A stretch of 64,000 nt of DNA from Cladopsammia gracilis (Eukaryota > Cnidaria > Anthozoa > Scleractinia > Dendrophylliidae), in assembly GCA_022457155.1 (NCBI GenBank), contig JAJGOT010000002.1, positions 2,352,501 through 2,416,500 of the forward strand. The letters are read 5' to 3'. Numbering within the stretch: the stretch's first letter is position 1; the number at the start of each line of letters is the position of its first letter. The translations under genes and the position numbers were made by a program. Under the pieces are notes generated by a model that saw only the letters and a program-made list of their open reading frames with translations, did no database searches and was not told where the DNA came from. Positions 49,348-61,619 of this stretch are shown here, piece by piece.

Positions 49348-52300
49348 ATGCTGCCAGAAATATCAACTGATAGCAAAGAAGAGATGCCAGCAAAAGGGAA
49401 AAGAACTCAAGAGAAGCACAGAAGAGAACATGACGACAGCGACGAGGAAGGAGAGAGTGAGGACGGTAAAGTGAAGCACCAGAAGAAACGCCGTGGACAA
49501 AGCACTAATGGAGCAAAATGTACCCACCATTCTGATGGTAGATGCCGGATGGATGGGTGCAAATACTTTGGGCCAAACTTCAAGTGCCACCTCAAAATTC
49601 ATGTGAAAAAAAAAGGAAATTGAAGAAGAAATCGAAAACATGGTCGCCATATTTAAGGCAGGGAAGAATGTGAGGCAAGAAAATTGTAAATAAGGCGAAG
49701 ACACGGGCAGGCAGGATCAAAAAATGGTGCGCAGTTGAGGGATGTGCAAAGGCGGTCCAACAGACTGACAAATACCTCCAACATGTCCACAACATGAAAA
49801 AGGGCACTGTCATCTACAAAGTAACCCTCAAGTCTGCCAAGCCTTACCCTGGCCTAGCGGAGATGCACATGCACACAAACAAATTGCAATCGCAGTCATC
49901 TTCCTCCGACAATGATCTATTGTCACACTAGCTGCCCATGCCCTCCGTTAGGCAAAAGAAAAAACCCAGAGAAGACCAACAGGACCAGCACATCTGAGTC
50001 CATGCCATCAACTTCTGGAAACCAAACAATCCTAAGAAGACCACCATGACCACACCAACTCAGCCAATTCCAAAAACCACCAGAGGAAATCCGGTGATGT
50101 CCTCGGCTCCCTCGGGCAATTAGGATGAAAATATCATCCCACCCACGGATGAAGAACAGGAAGCTGATGATGAAGAAGAGAGTGAAGATGAGGATACAGT
50201 GGGGAACGTTCAAGGACCAAAAGGCCAACAATATTACAAAACGCTAGGCCCATATGACAACAACAGGCACCAATGGCTTTGTGGCTTTTACAGCTTTCTG
50301 ACACAGCTAGACAAGGGTTTAAAAAATTCAATGTTCGTCTTCAACATGTCTGTAAGGTCAACCAATTATTACAACAACTGGATCCAAATTTAGACAACGT
50401 AAAAATACTGGCAGCAGATGGTGGTGATATTGTATGGAAACAATGGATCAAGCCCCACATGGAAGGGAAAAAGAAGGCTCCAGGAACGATCATCTGTTAT
50501 CTAACTAGCCTGGAGAAATTCTACCAGTTTCTCACAACAAAAAATAAGTCCATCATACAAAACATGCCACTGCTTCACCCAAGTTATGTAGACATGTTCG
50601 CTAACATCCTCCAAATGCAAGCATTGAAAGGCTGGGGCGACCGTGGACAACTCTACTCAGGATGTCCAATGTAGCCAGTATCTTGACGAGTGACAACCTA
50701 TTAACGGAAAGAAGTAGAGAAGCTCAAGACATCCAAAACCATATATGGATGGCATGAAAGCCATTTCGGACGTGAAGGCCGGTAAAACCTTAATGTGAAA
50801 TCAGTTTCTTGAAGCACAAGACCTTATCCTTGTCCAGTTTGTGATGGGGACTGGCACCCACCCTACACCACTTAATAATGCTTTACTGTCCGATTACTTG
50901 AAGGCCAAGATGGATAATGGCAAGGTCATGCTTGTGGCAAAAAACAACATACAGAAAGACGGGCCCGTGATTCTAGCCATAAACAAGAAGCTACAACAAC
51001 TCATGGACGTCTTTGTAAACAAGATCTGGCCCCAGGTTGCAGACAAACATGAAAATAAATTATTTCTCCAGTTAAAGGGCACTCCCTATGTCAAGGATAC
51101 TATTGGAAAGTGGTTGAGTGCGTTTTGGGCAAAAAGTGGTGTGCGTCCGGGCCAACGTGTGGCCCATACTGATGTGAGGAAGTTCATCGCCACGACCACA
51201 CACGAGAAGGCTCCAGAGCCAGAGAAGGCGAAGGAGGTGTAGAGAGTCATGGAACACAGTGATGCAACATTCCACCATTGGTATGTCCGCAAATCGTGCA
51301 CAAAGATTGGTGCAGAGGCACTTGATGTCATAGAAAAAGTTACTGTGACAGGAAAAAAGAAAAAGAAAAAGAAAGATGAGAAAACCCGGAATCAAGAGGA
51401 AAGTCAGACAGAGAAGTCTACATCAGAAAAGCGAAAGAGAGTGATGACCCAGAATCAGACAAAGATCAGTCAACATCAGAAACAAGAGAATGACTCACAA
51501 TTGCAAGGAGAGTCATACGAAGAGAAATATTTAAATTATTTTATATGGCAAATAATGATATCCTTCCAGACTGCCTTTCCAAGAACATCTTTAGAAAGCG
51601 TGAAAGTTCTTCCTCATTACGTGGTCAGGATGTAGCTGTGATCCCGAGATGGAACTGCAGATTTATGAGAGACTCATTAACCTTTCATGGGTCAGCTCTT
51701 TGGAATTTAGTTAATTGTAATAATAAAATAGACAATCTGAACTTTGAAGAAATCAAAAGACTACTTATTACCAAGGGATATTTTAACAACTTTCTCTTCG
51801 ACAGTTCCACTGTCTCTACATCCCGATATAGAGACAGTCATCACATTTATTTTTAGAAATTAAAATTACTATTTTAAGGTCTTAGATTAATACTTTGTTA
51901 TTAGTTCCGTACTTATTAATTTTTATGTACATAGTTTAATTAGCATATATTAGTTTGTAATATACACGACCCCACAAGCTTTTTAACTTTAATTCTTATC
52001 GTGTTAAAATAAAGGTTTTATGTTATGTTAACATCCATAGAATCTAAAAAGAAAGATGGCCCAGAATTGAGAGAGGCAGACAAAGAGGCAGACAAAGAGC
52101 AGTCGGCATCACAACAAGTGGAGTTCTCAAGGCCGTTAGTATCAGTGTACATGAGGCCACCGCCACTGACAACTTTGCAACAGGAAAAAATCACAGAGAT
52201 CGTGAAAGAAGAAATCCAAAATAATTGAACTCTTGCCATCCGGCAAGTGCACTGCAAGATGTGCACCACCGTGGTACTGCATGCCCTTGTTACAAGGTCA

Positions 52301-52622
52301 GCGTGAGAAGCAAGTAATGAACCGCATAACTTATCTACAAAATAAAGAACCAATACTTGATCCAAAAAGGCTGGAAGAAGGTCCATCACGAAACTCTGCG
52401 TTGTCATTCTATACAGAGTCCACCACCACTACACTGGCGAACTGGGACGATGAGGACGCAAAAACCATCAGTGATGCGTTCCTGGAAACGACCTGCCTTA
52501 GAAAGGACATGATAAGAATGCGGTTTCTCAAGGACACGGTGCTGTACAGGATTATGCAAGAGCAGACATTCAACCGCTGCTATGAAAAAGTAAAGTCTGT
52601 AATAAAGAGCAGAAAAAGATAG
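49348..52622 (+). pseudogene. Crypton-type tyrosine recombinase element, split by a LINE tail
   Basis: The first part (49348..49620) is Lys/Glu-rich with a Cys/His motif (TKCTHHSDGRCR-type, then CKYFGPNFKCHLKIH), followed by the core-binding region (KFNVRLQHVCKVNQLLQQLD). The catalytic part (50841..51242) has LNNALLSDYLKAKMDNG, AHTDVRKFIATTTHEK (Arg) and, after a stop, VMEHSDATFHHWYVRKS (His and Tyr). Such an enzyme without RT is a Crypton. 51500..52030 is a LINE 3' end in the same orientation. The Crypton tail resumes at 52200..52622 (WDDEDAKTISDAF and CYEKVKSVIKSRKR). There are multiple stops. Confidence 0.7.
51500..52030 (+). mobile_element. LINE 3' end inserted in the Crypton
   Basis: The frame contains DVAVIPRWNCRFMRDSLTFH with GSALWNLVNC, the typical C-terminus of an RT-encoding LINE. 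An AT-rich 3' UTR follows and ends TTTTATGTTATG. It is 5'-truncated and its exact insertion ends are not determined. Confidence 0.65.
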
Positions 52623-53067
52623 TGACCTCAAGATGTGCTGATGCAGTTCGTGGCTTGCTAGCCGAAAAAAATTTAAAAACAAAAAAGGAAGAATACTAGC
52701 GTGTCAAAAAAAAAAAGAAAAAAGGGAAACTAGGATGGACTAGGAAACCCCTTAGAGAAGATCGAAAGACGAAAACAATGAATGGAGGCGGTAACTCCAT
52801 GATACCCCAACGGCAAAGTGGAATTATCACAAAAAAAGACAATTTGGACAACAAGACTCAAGTTGTCCACTTCTAAAATCTCGTCAGGGATAAAACAGGA
52901 GCTGAGGTAACCAACCCTCAGGGAGTGCCCCACGAGAGCATGAGATGTGGCCTATGAACTTGAGACGAAAAAGAAATCAAGATTAAGCATCGTCAATGCC
53001 AACATTACCCCATCAAGCACAAAATCAGCAGAAACCAAGCGTTTCTCTCGTCTTCCAAGCCTTGCTT

Positions 53068-53305
53068 AAAGAGGATTTTATCATTTGGCCTCAAACTCCT
53101 AGGTGCAAGAATGTTGACACTCTTCTGTTTGTGGATTTAGGAGAATTTCCGGCAGGGCTCTTCGGGGAGTAATTTATGTACAAAATGAGACAAATTTTTG
53201 AAAGGCTATAACCTAAAGAGGATTTTATCGTTTTGCCTCAAACTTCCAGGTGCAAGAATGTTGAAATCTCTTCTGTTGGTTGATTTAGGAGAATTTCCGG
53301 GGGGA
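53068..53305. repeat. Tandem repeat, two units about 140 bp apart
   Basis: TAAAGAGGATTTTATC and GGTGCAAGAATGTTGA, followed by TTAGGAGAATTTCCGG, recur in order twice with a few substitutions. Confidence 0.8.
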
Positions 53306-53334
53306 TCTATGGAAGGTAATTAATCTACAAAGGT

Positions 53335-53505
53335 TAGAATATGTCATGCATTGAATATAGTTGGCGAAAATCCGTAGCTAGGCCATTAAGGCAATGACTA
53401 GCAGCCGGCTGATGTAGGATGTGTCATGTAGCTGTCGAAAGTCCGTAGGTTGGCCATTATGGCAAAGACTAGTAGATGGCTTGTGTTGCTATATCTTGTT
53501 GTTAT
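53335..53505. repeat. Tandem repeat related to 48980..49175
   Basis: It contains CTAGGCCATTAAGGCAATGA with GCCGGCTGATGTAGGATG, then GTAGGTTGGCCATTATGGC. These are the two words seen at the other side of the Crypton, in opposite order. Confidence 0.75.
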
Positions 53506-53639
53506 ATCTTTTAATGATAAAAACATGGCTCGAGTTCATAAACCTTTCTTTTTCCTGTCACAGATCAAAATGAGTAAAAGGAAACATATAGTCCAGGAAA
53601 GGACAAAGCTCTCCTCTCTCTTCCTCACTTTCTCCTAAG

Positions 53640-55590
53640 GGGAATAAGTTAAGGATGGAGGCCAAGAAGAGCGCTGTCACGTCTCGTTCATGGCCATTCA
53701 ATAAAATCTCGATACACAAACGTTCTTGAGAAGGGAAAGAGGCCAAGGCCAAGGGTGGACACTTCGCAGCCCAGCCTAACCTTCACAACCAGAACCACCA
53801 TTACCACCATCACCGCTGCCATCGCCACTGCCCCCTCCAACCCCACCTACACAAAGCCATGCACACTACCGTCACCTTCTCCTCCACCCTCACATCCACC
53901 AAAGCAACACAAACAACCTCCACACGTCGCTATTCCATTTAATCCATACATACACGCATTGTAAATAGGCATTGACATTGTAAAAGTTAAAAAACAAATG
54001 TTTATATTTCATATTTGTAGACTTGGATATATCATTAATAATACTGTATATTGTACATATATATAATAATACCACTGTAAAAAAATTGTACATATCTTAA
54101 TCTTTATCATAAGAAATTTATACATATGGTAGCATAGATGAATAATAACTTTCAGTTCAATTAGATTTTTATTTTACGCGAACAGCGACAAAGTAGGCTT
54201 GCCGGCTCTCGCATCGATTTTACGGGCTCCACACCACGCATTACTTAAATATTGCCTAAAAATCTAAAATGGAATTAACTCCACCAGTTATACCTAACTA
54301 AGAAAAGCATGCATTCACCAATAGTTAAAAAGTGAAATCATTCAATTCGACCGTTTACTTAATATTTTTTAGATTTTTAATTATTTTACTTATTTTAACG
54401 ATTTTCCCGAGTCAAAAAAATGGCAAAATCGAGAGGCCAAAATCATAGCTTGGTACATGACTTGGTGCCATATCAGTCATACCCAAAGAAAGAGCAATGT
54501 TTCTTCCTCAAATAAATGCAATAAAATTTTTGGGCAATCGAAAATACGAAATTTTTGAGCGCCAAACTAAGGTGACACAAAGGTCAAAACACGCCATTCT
54601 TTTAACGGCCTTCAAAAGCATAAAATCCACAATAGGCTCGTTTAAAATATGTAACAGCCCAACATTCTTCCTAAAATTACTAATATCGCCAATAATAGTT
54701 TGCTAATGAGTAATTGTCTCTTTTTTGGCTTTTATTTTGTTTGGAATCAATAGTTAACGTTAATATTGCAACGGACAAAGTTCAAGTTGTATTTACTGCA
54801 AACGGCCAACAAAACGGTCTCAACATCATCAACATTACATTTATACTTTCAAAAGACGATAACTCCTGCTTCAATAAACCACATAATTATGCCATTTCTT
54901 ATTTATAATTCGACACAAGTATCACTGATTCTACTTAGATATAGGTACGTACCAAACTGTGAGCAAGAAACATACAAACTGTCTTTCCATGGCATTCTTG
55001 CAACTTTTCCAAAAGAAAAGATTGCATGACAAGCGCCCAGCGCACCGCAAAACAGGAAATGCATGTAGTGCAACAAGAAGCTCGCTCATCTGCTCATATG
55101 CGAATATAAGTCTCCCTTTTTATCTTTCCGTCTTGATCGGTTTAGAAGTCCTAGAAAGGAATAAGCGGCTTATTCCTTCGTGAACGATTATCGCAACAAA
55201 TTGGTGCAACTGCGACATGCATACCCCAACAACAACGCCCCCACCCCCCACCCCCCACCGTCTAGCTGATGCCAAGGGCCATAACCGCTTGAGCGAAATA
55301 TTTTATTATTTTATGTTGTTCAAGAAAGTGCCATCTCTGAACGCAAAGAGCAATTTGCTCAACGGCACCAGTCATCATGCTATGTTAGACAAAAAAGTGC
55401 TCTCGAGTGTGAGCTCCAATTTCTTGTTCAGCCTGTCCTCGCCTAAATCTATCGCCACAGCTCTACAGGCTGACTTGGTTGCATTCCTTGTATGGAAAGA
55501 TCGTTGAGGATGAACACGCGACGAACATGCGTCCATCAGCCAGAGTGCCAGAGGCAGGCGTCCTGTCAGTGCCCTTTACATCTTGCCCAT
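53640..55590. other. Non-coding DNA
   Basis: No gene supported. There is a Pro/Thr-rich frame at 53755..53964 from a CCACC-type repeat, and a C-rich tract at about 55230..55260. Confidence 0.5.
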
Positions 55591-55604
55591 TGAACAGTAG
55601 ACTA

Positions 55605-55840
55605 TAATAGGCAAATTGAGATCAATTTTTGCAGAAAATGGGAGTGGTACTGAATGGCAGCCCCTCATGGGGATTGGTAACCTGGCTGCAGATCTCTCAG
55701 TAAAACAGTATCTAGAAAAGGCTAGGGAAGAACAATTGGAGGCAATGGTGGTTCTGCACCAGGCAGAGCCTTTTCTTGTTGGTGACTCACGGTGGGGCCA
55801 AACGGCCCTAAAATGTGTCATTCGGGGGCTGATACACTAA
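55605..55840 (+). pseudogene. Tyrosine recombinase fragment of a mobile element
   Basis: The open segment reads MGIGNLAADLSVKQYLEKAR and EEQLEAMVVLHQAEPFLVGD. This GIGNxA...VKxYL...EEQL...A layout is like the N-terminal part of DIRS/Crypton-type recombinases, by recall. It ends at 55840 without a catalytic region, so it is a remnant. Confidence 0.4.
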
Positions 55841-55849
55841 TTTTGTTTC

Positions 55850-56500
55850 CTTTGCATATTTCTTCACCAAACTTCGCATATTCACTTGGATAACTGTCCA
55901 AAAGATGTCAGTTGCAAAAAAATGTCAAAATGTCAAATTTTGACGTCATGATTGATGACGTCACAAAAACGCGTCATACAAAGTTTCTAATTTGATACCA
56001 CAAGCTATATCATTTGAAAGAGCTTGGCTAAGGGATTAATATAACGAAAACCGTTCCTCGCTATGACAAATATTTTTCGAGTAATGACGATTTCAAGAAA
56101 TTTTAGTGTCCCCCCGGAACCTTACTTTTCCTCCAAAACCAACTGCTCTGATTTTTTTCCTTCAGTTTTTATCATGTAAGGCTAAGAATTTGGTAAATTA
56201 AAGTGCTTAGTGTTTATAAAAATCGTATCATTTCAGATTTTTGATTTTCTCCTTCAAAACAATAATATAAGCGATGAAATAATTGTCACGTGACGTAAAA
56301 TGACGTCACAAAACTAGGTTTTTGGTGTTAACAATGGCAGGAAAGACTGATATTCGGATTTTTTCACTTATTATTGTTCTGCTCATCTAGGACAATCAGT
56401 ATGCAACATAACTAGAATTGCGGGCATCAAAAACTAACTCTAATTGTGATATTTTTATATAGGGGGGACACTCTATAGTACAATACCACGTACAATCTAC
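55850..56500. other. Non-coding DNA with TGACGTCA-like sites
   Basis: No gene seen. Three CRE-like TGACGTCA or ATGACGTCAC words occur at about 55940, 55957 and 56300. These may belong to an interspersed repeat rather than a promoter. Confidence 0.45.
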
Positions 56501-56502
56501 AG

Positions 56503-59050
56503 TTAAGTAAACGCGATCTCACCGAGCTCCTCAGCATAGCAACTAAACATCAATTGTTTCAATTCAATGGTCAGCTGTACGAGCAAATAGATGGTGTTGT
56601 AATGGGTTCTCCGCTTGGACCCCTCCTTGCAAACGTATTCATGTGCTCTATCGAGGATACCCTAACAAAGCAAGGACTCGTACCAGACTACTACTGGAGG
56701 TTCGTTGATGATATTCTTGTAATAACTCGTACCAAAGAGGAAGCTCTGCAATTTTTGCAAGTACTTAACAACTGCCACGCCTGTTACGCCACAAAATGTA
56801 ATAATTGACGCAAAATGCAATAGTAACCCAAAATGTTATAACTTTTGACGCAAAATGTAATCGTTACCCAAAATGTAATAACTTTTGACGCAAAATGTAA
56901 TAAATTAAAGTAACGCAAAATGTAATAACTTCAGTTTTGTCCTAGCTCAATGGGGAACTACACATATGAACATCTATACTTGGAAACGAAAAACGCCACC
57001 TGTTGTTCACGTCATCGATCATGTGACTAGACCGACTATTTCCGTTTTATTATACAAGTCAACACCAATACAACATTTTGTGGTAAAAATGGAACGAGGA
57101 TCGCATGTAGAAAAACTTATTTCTTCCAATAAATTGACTTTATGAAAACCCAACCAGCCATTTTGTTTCAGCCGGTTTATTGATCTATGTTAACCTAGAC
57201 TGCGTCACAGGCTATGTTAACCGCGAGACGGATTTACCTATTGACTTAAACACCTTTCACTTGGTTTCGAGTCATTTCGCAACACAGACAAACGAGAATA
57301 ACTGCCACCAATGTGGGCTCTTTTTCTAATCATTTCTCTCAGGAAGGGGGTAAATAAGGGTACGCAAATCCGCCGATCCCTTATCAATTTGTACTTGAAT
57401 CCAGCGATCCACAAAAATAAAATTCACAAATCCGAAACCACGAATTATTTCATAGCAGCCTTATATGAGATTGTGTTTTAGCAAAAAAAATTTCTAAAGA
57501 GGGTTGGGATCCACCACTTGAACTTTAATTATAATTAGCAAAAACCAAAATCTGGAGCCCAAATATGGATAAATCTGCTGCATTTGCAGTACATGATCCC
57601 AAAATCCGTTAAAATTTTGCATTGAATCCGCAATCTTCCGATCCGTAGACCGATTCACCCCCCTCTCTCAGAAAAGCTCAGAGATTTCGATTTCTCAGTT
57701 GTTACTATATGCATAGAAGGAGACAACATGAACTTTTATTGTGTTTGGTGTTATTTTTATTGCCGTTTTTAATCCCTTTGGAGCCATTTTGATATAGCTT
57801 TCTGTTTGTTACTTCGAAGGTTCCAGGTTTATCTTCATCCGGCTCGGCAAACGCTCGATATCCAACTTATACTTTGCTGGAAGGGGCTTCTTACTCTCTT
57901 GAATATGGTTGCCAAGTGTTTCTGATTAATACGTTGACTTGTATAATTGAAACGGAGATATTTGCGATTTTCGATCTAGTCACGTGATGGATAACATGTA
58001 CAACTTGATTGATACGTGGCGTTTGTAAAACTGAAGTTATTACATTTTGCGTTACTTTAGTTTATTACATTTTGCGTCAAAAGTTATTACATTTTGGGTT
58101 ACCGAGTTTATTACATTTTGCGCCAAAAATTATTACATTTTGGGTTACTATTACATTTTGCGTCAAAAGTTATTACATTTTGGGTTACTATTACATTTTG
58201 CGTTAATTATTACATTTTGTGGCATAACACACGCCTCTCTCAGTTTCACTATGGAGACTGAAAATGATGGCACGCTTCCCTTTTAGGTCTTAATTTACTC
58301 AACAAGTCGTCACACATCGAAACAGAGGTTTATGTCAACCCCACAAACACCGGGTTGTTGTTACACTATCATAGCCACATAGATGATAAATACAAGCATA
58401 GCTTACTCAAAACAATGCTCGATAGAGCATACCGACTATCGTCATCGTGGTTATTTTTTCACGAAGAATGTGATCGTTTGCGAGGCGTCTTCTTAAAGCT
58501 TAAGTACCCTCAAGTATTAATTGAGAGATCAATTAAGAAGTTTATCAACTCCAAACAGCTGGAAATTGTGGAAGCAAGAGATCCGGTCGACAGCACGAGA
58601 ATCGTGATTCCCTTCAAAGATCAGTTCTCCGCCAACATAGTTAAACGCAAACTACAAGAACTTAGCTCCAAAATAGGGCACTCTGTTCAGCCTGTTCGTC
58701 AGCAAAAAGATCGATGAAGACCTGAAAGTGAGAGAAAAGAAACCACCCCTCGTCAATCAAGCAACATGTAGTATATAAGTTCAAATGTGACTTGTGATGG
58801 GAGTTATATAGGTTTTACCCATAGACACCTACATGAAAGGATTGAAGAACACAAAGGCACTTCATCTAGTATAGGCAACACTACTGCACGACGCACGATT
58901 TAACACCTAAGGACATTACAAAGAACTTTAGTGTCTTGAAAAAGTGCCAAACTAAATTTGACTGCCTATTGTATGAAATGCTCCTGATTAGAGAGCACAA
59001 GCCATCCCTAAACAAACAGTCAGATTCCCTTAGGGCTAAGCTTTTTGTAT
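56503..59050 (+). pseudogene. Penelope-like element (RT and GIY-YIG remnant), split by a transposon
   Basis: The RT part (to 56781) shows GQLYEQIDGVVMGSPLGPL and the catalytic FVDDILVI, typical of Penelope-like elements. It is interrupted at 56782 by another transposon and resumes at 58236 (LSFTMETENDGTLPF; FMSTPQ-like frames; 58355..58717). The later part includes DRAYRLSSSWLFFHEECDRL and KYPQVLIERSIKKF. A weak GIY-YIG-like tail (KCDLCDGSY, HLHERIEEHKG) lies at about 58770..58870. Frames change several times, so it is inactive. Penelope elements use tether-free target-primed reverse transcription. Confidence 0.78.
56782..58229. mobile_element. 1,448-bp inverted-repeat transposon in the Penelope-like element
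   Basis: The ends read TGTTACGCC... and ...GGCATAACA (reverse complements with one mismatch) and are flanked by a 6-bp duplication CACGCC (56776..56781 and 58230..58235). Removing it rejoins the interrupted host frame. The long inverted termini (left to about 56937, right from about 58027) are built from repeats of ACGCAAAATGTAAT and AACCCAAAATGTAAT in varying numbers. The interior has no convincing gene, so it is non-autonomous. A 6-bp duplication is unusual for common cut-and-paste families and does not by itself identify one. Confidence 0.85.
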
Positions 59051-59108
59051 AGAGTATGCAGATTTCCTTTTGCTTGTAAACGCGTCCTTTTTCTATCTTT
59101 TGCTTTCG

Positions 59109-59147
59109 CTTGATAATGGTGTCAGTACGACACCGAAACGTCGCGCT
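59109..59147 (+). ncRNA. Possible degenerate hammerhead ribozyme
   Basis: The sequence TTGATAAT is followed by the stem GGTGTC-AGTAC-GACACC and then CGAAACGTCG. The order matches the hammerhead core (CTGATGA, stem II, GAAA), with changes at conserved positions in the first strand. Penelope-like elements are known to carry hammerhead motifs, and this lies at the 3' end of one. The core changes suggest loss of activity. Confidence 0.3.
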
Positions 59148-59272
59148 TATAATATTTTTAACCATATATATATATCTATATATATATAAGTATCAAAATT
59201 CCTAGAAAATAATGCTAAAAATTAAAATATGTAAAATTAACCCCACTTTACAAGAATGCCGTGTATAGAAGA

Positions 59273-59446
59273 TTAAGCAAAAAATTTGTGACCGCCCCTT
59301 CGAAAACTATTGATAGTTTCCGCTTGCTGCAGTTCCAGGGGAAAGTTATTCCAAATGACCGCACCATTGTATCTAAAACTGTTTTTAAGGAAATTAGTGC
59401 GAGGCAGTGGGATAGCCAGTTTGCTCTCATTGTCCCTCAAATTGTA
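59273..59446 (-). pseudogene. LINE RT C-terminus, antisense fragment
   Basis: On the minus strand a clean frame reads NLRDNESKLAIPLPRTNFLK and then NSFRYNGAVIWNNFP, and ends at TAA 59273..59275. This is the usual end of CR1/L2-type LINE proteins (FLKNSFRYxGAxxWN). The frame does not extend 5', so it is truncated. Confidence 0.65.
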
Positions 59447-59479
59447 AGCAATATTTCTGAGTGAGGGCCACAGCCATCC

Positions 59480-59870
59480 CTTTATGTTTCTGCTCCCCTC
59501 CTTCTGGGGTCTCCTGCTTGAATGTGATGTTTAGATTAATGCAGATCAAATAAATATCCAGAACTAAAATTCGTTTGTTTCCTTTTCTTTTGCCCTGATT
59601 GTAAGCTTGTACAAAAAGTGCCCCAATTTTGATTGTCACTCGATTTCTTTTTGCCTCAGACAATACAGTTGGGTGGGCTGCAATTAAATAGAAACAAGGA
59701 CCTCTCATTTGCATGGCTACGGTCATGACGTGTTAATTTGCATTTCTAAGGTAGCCAACTCATCAAACCGATCACCCATTTTTAGGAACAAAAAAGGCAC
59801 ATGGTACTACAGTATAAAATTTGGGGCATTTCATAAAAAAATCTTGTCTGTGAAGGTACATAGCAAGTAA
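59480..59870. other. Non-coding DNA
   Basis: No gene supported between the antisense LINE tail and the LINE fragment at 59887. Confidence 0.4.
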
Positions 59871-59886
59871 AATGTGCAAAATCGTT

Positions 59887-60265
59887 GGGAGTGCATATAG
59901 ATGATAATCTTTCCTGGAATGTACACATAGATAAGTTATCTTAGAAAATTGCATCTGGCATTGGAGCCCTGAAGCATTGTCAGCCTTTTGTTCCTCAAAC
60001 TACGCTGCAGTCTATTTAGAATGACTTTATTCAACCTCATTTTGATTACTGCAGTGTGGTCTGGGGGCATTGTGGCTCTACCTTGGCAAATATTGCAAAA
60101 CTGCGCGGCTCGTATTCTAACCTTTTCTAGTTACGATTCTAGTTCTGGCCCCTTATTTGCACAGCTAGGCTGGAAAAGGTTGGATACGCAACGTCAAATT
60201 CAAGTGACCATTTTGGTCTATAAGTCGCTACATGGCCTTGCTCCTAATTATCTTAGCTCTCTTTT
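59887..60265 (+). pseudogene. LINE RT 3' domain fragment
   Basis: Readable pieces are GVHIDDNLSWNVHIDKLS, then KIASGIGALKHCQPFVP, IQPHFDYCSVVWG, RILTFSSYDSSSGPLFAQLG and KSLHGLAPNYLSSLF. Two stops and a frame change separate them. These are the thumb-region segments of CR1/RTE-type reverse transcriptases. It is truncated and inactive. Confidence 0.8.
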
Positions 60266-60309
60266 CAACCACTTTCTCGACAAGATTTTTGAAAGTGGTA
60301 TTGATGCAC

Positions 60310-60520
60310 CATGGGATGACCAAATCAAGAACAACATCAACCTCCATGGCATTGGAGTAACCAATAAGACAATAAGAAAAAACAGGTCTCCAATGCTGTG
60401 GAGGATGGAACAACCATTTCTAGGTGTAGAGATGACACTGGCAGCACGATACTCAAAACATCCATCTTTCTAAAGAAGAGCGCCTTTTCTCCTGATTCCT
60501 GGGAGAAGTTTGCAGTCTGT
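60310..60520 (+). CDS. Candidate exon with splice donor
   Basis: An open frame (VSNAVEDGTTISRCRDDTGS; SPDSWEKFAVC) reaches GTGAGT at 60521, a consensus donor. It lies upstream of the tandem exon array, so it may be a 5' exon of the same gene. The upstream boundary is not clear. Confidence 0.35.
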
Positions 60521-60772
60521 GAGTAGATATTGTTTTTTAATTTCTCTTTTCATTTTCCCCATACATATCAACTAAAAATAAATATTCTAGTACTGGTATG
60601 GTTCCAGTTAACTTTGCATTTGTCCTTTACAGGGTCCTAAATTACAGGGCGTTCTACATAGGGTAGGTATTTTCGGTTTTTTTGTTTGTCCAAACAGGGT
60701 CAAGGTCTCACATCCATATACCCAAATATACCCCCATGGTTTACTCAATACGAGACATCTTTTTATTTACAG

Positions 60773-61560
60773 ATTTTGACTTGGGTACAGACCAAGAAAA
60801 CAAAGGTATTAAAATGCCAGCACCGACAGGGACGACCAGGGATGACCAGCAGAGACCATTTTAAGACAGCAAGGGTATGATGGCATAATGGAACTTTGTT
60901 TAAAATTTAGGCTGCATGCTTCATGAACTTAAGACATATAATATTTGCCTGTATAATATATTATTGAGAACCTCATTTTTATTCACAGATGCCTCAGTGA
61001 CTGAAGTTGAAGTACATGTAATGCCAAATATTGAGACACCACCATCGACAGGGACAACCAGGGACGACCAGGGACGACCAGGGATGACCGGGGATGGAAC
61101 TTTCTTTAAAATTTAGGCTGCATGTTTCATGAACTTATGATATATATTTGCCTGCATAATATATTATTGTCAAACTCATTTTTATTCACAGATTACTCAG
61201 TGACCGAAGTTGAAGTACATGTAATGCCAAATATTGAGATACCGCAGCCGACAGGGACGACCAGCAGACCATTTCAAGACAACAAAGGTATAATGGCATG
61301 GAACTTTCTTTAAAATTTAGGCTGCATGCTTCGTGAACTTATGATATATAATACTTGCCTGCATAATGTATTATTGTCAAACTCATTTTTATTCACAGAT
61401 TCCTCAGTGACTTCAGTTGAAGTACATGTAATGCCAAATATTGAGATACCAGCGTTGACAAGGATGACCAGGAATGACCAGCAGAGACCATCTCAAGACA
61501 ACCATCAAGCAGTGGGTATTGGTTTTAATGAGAAGTTTCTAAAAGAAACTGATATCAGAT
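60773..61560 (+). CDS. Tandem array of four homologous exons
   Basis: Exon starts after a TTCACAG or TTTACAG acceptor occur at 60773, 60989, 61192 and 61399, with periods of about 216, 203 and 207 bp. The last three read D(A/Y/S)SVT(E/S)VEVHVMPNIE, then (T/I)P and TGTTRDDQ-type ends, and at least some reach donor-like AAG|GTAT. The introns also match (CATAATATATTATTG). The first copy is more diverged (DFDLGTDQENKG). This is a tandem exon duplication of a host gene. The function is not known. Confidence 0.6.
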
Positions 61561-61619
61561 TTTGCACTATTTTTTATTTTTTTCTATTGGCAATTTTCTG
61601 AAATTGATGGCATACTCCA

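Noticed and set aside
53755..53964. Pro/Thr-rich open frame
   Set aside because: Low-complexity translation of a CCACC-type simple repeat without gene context.
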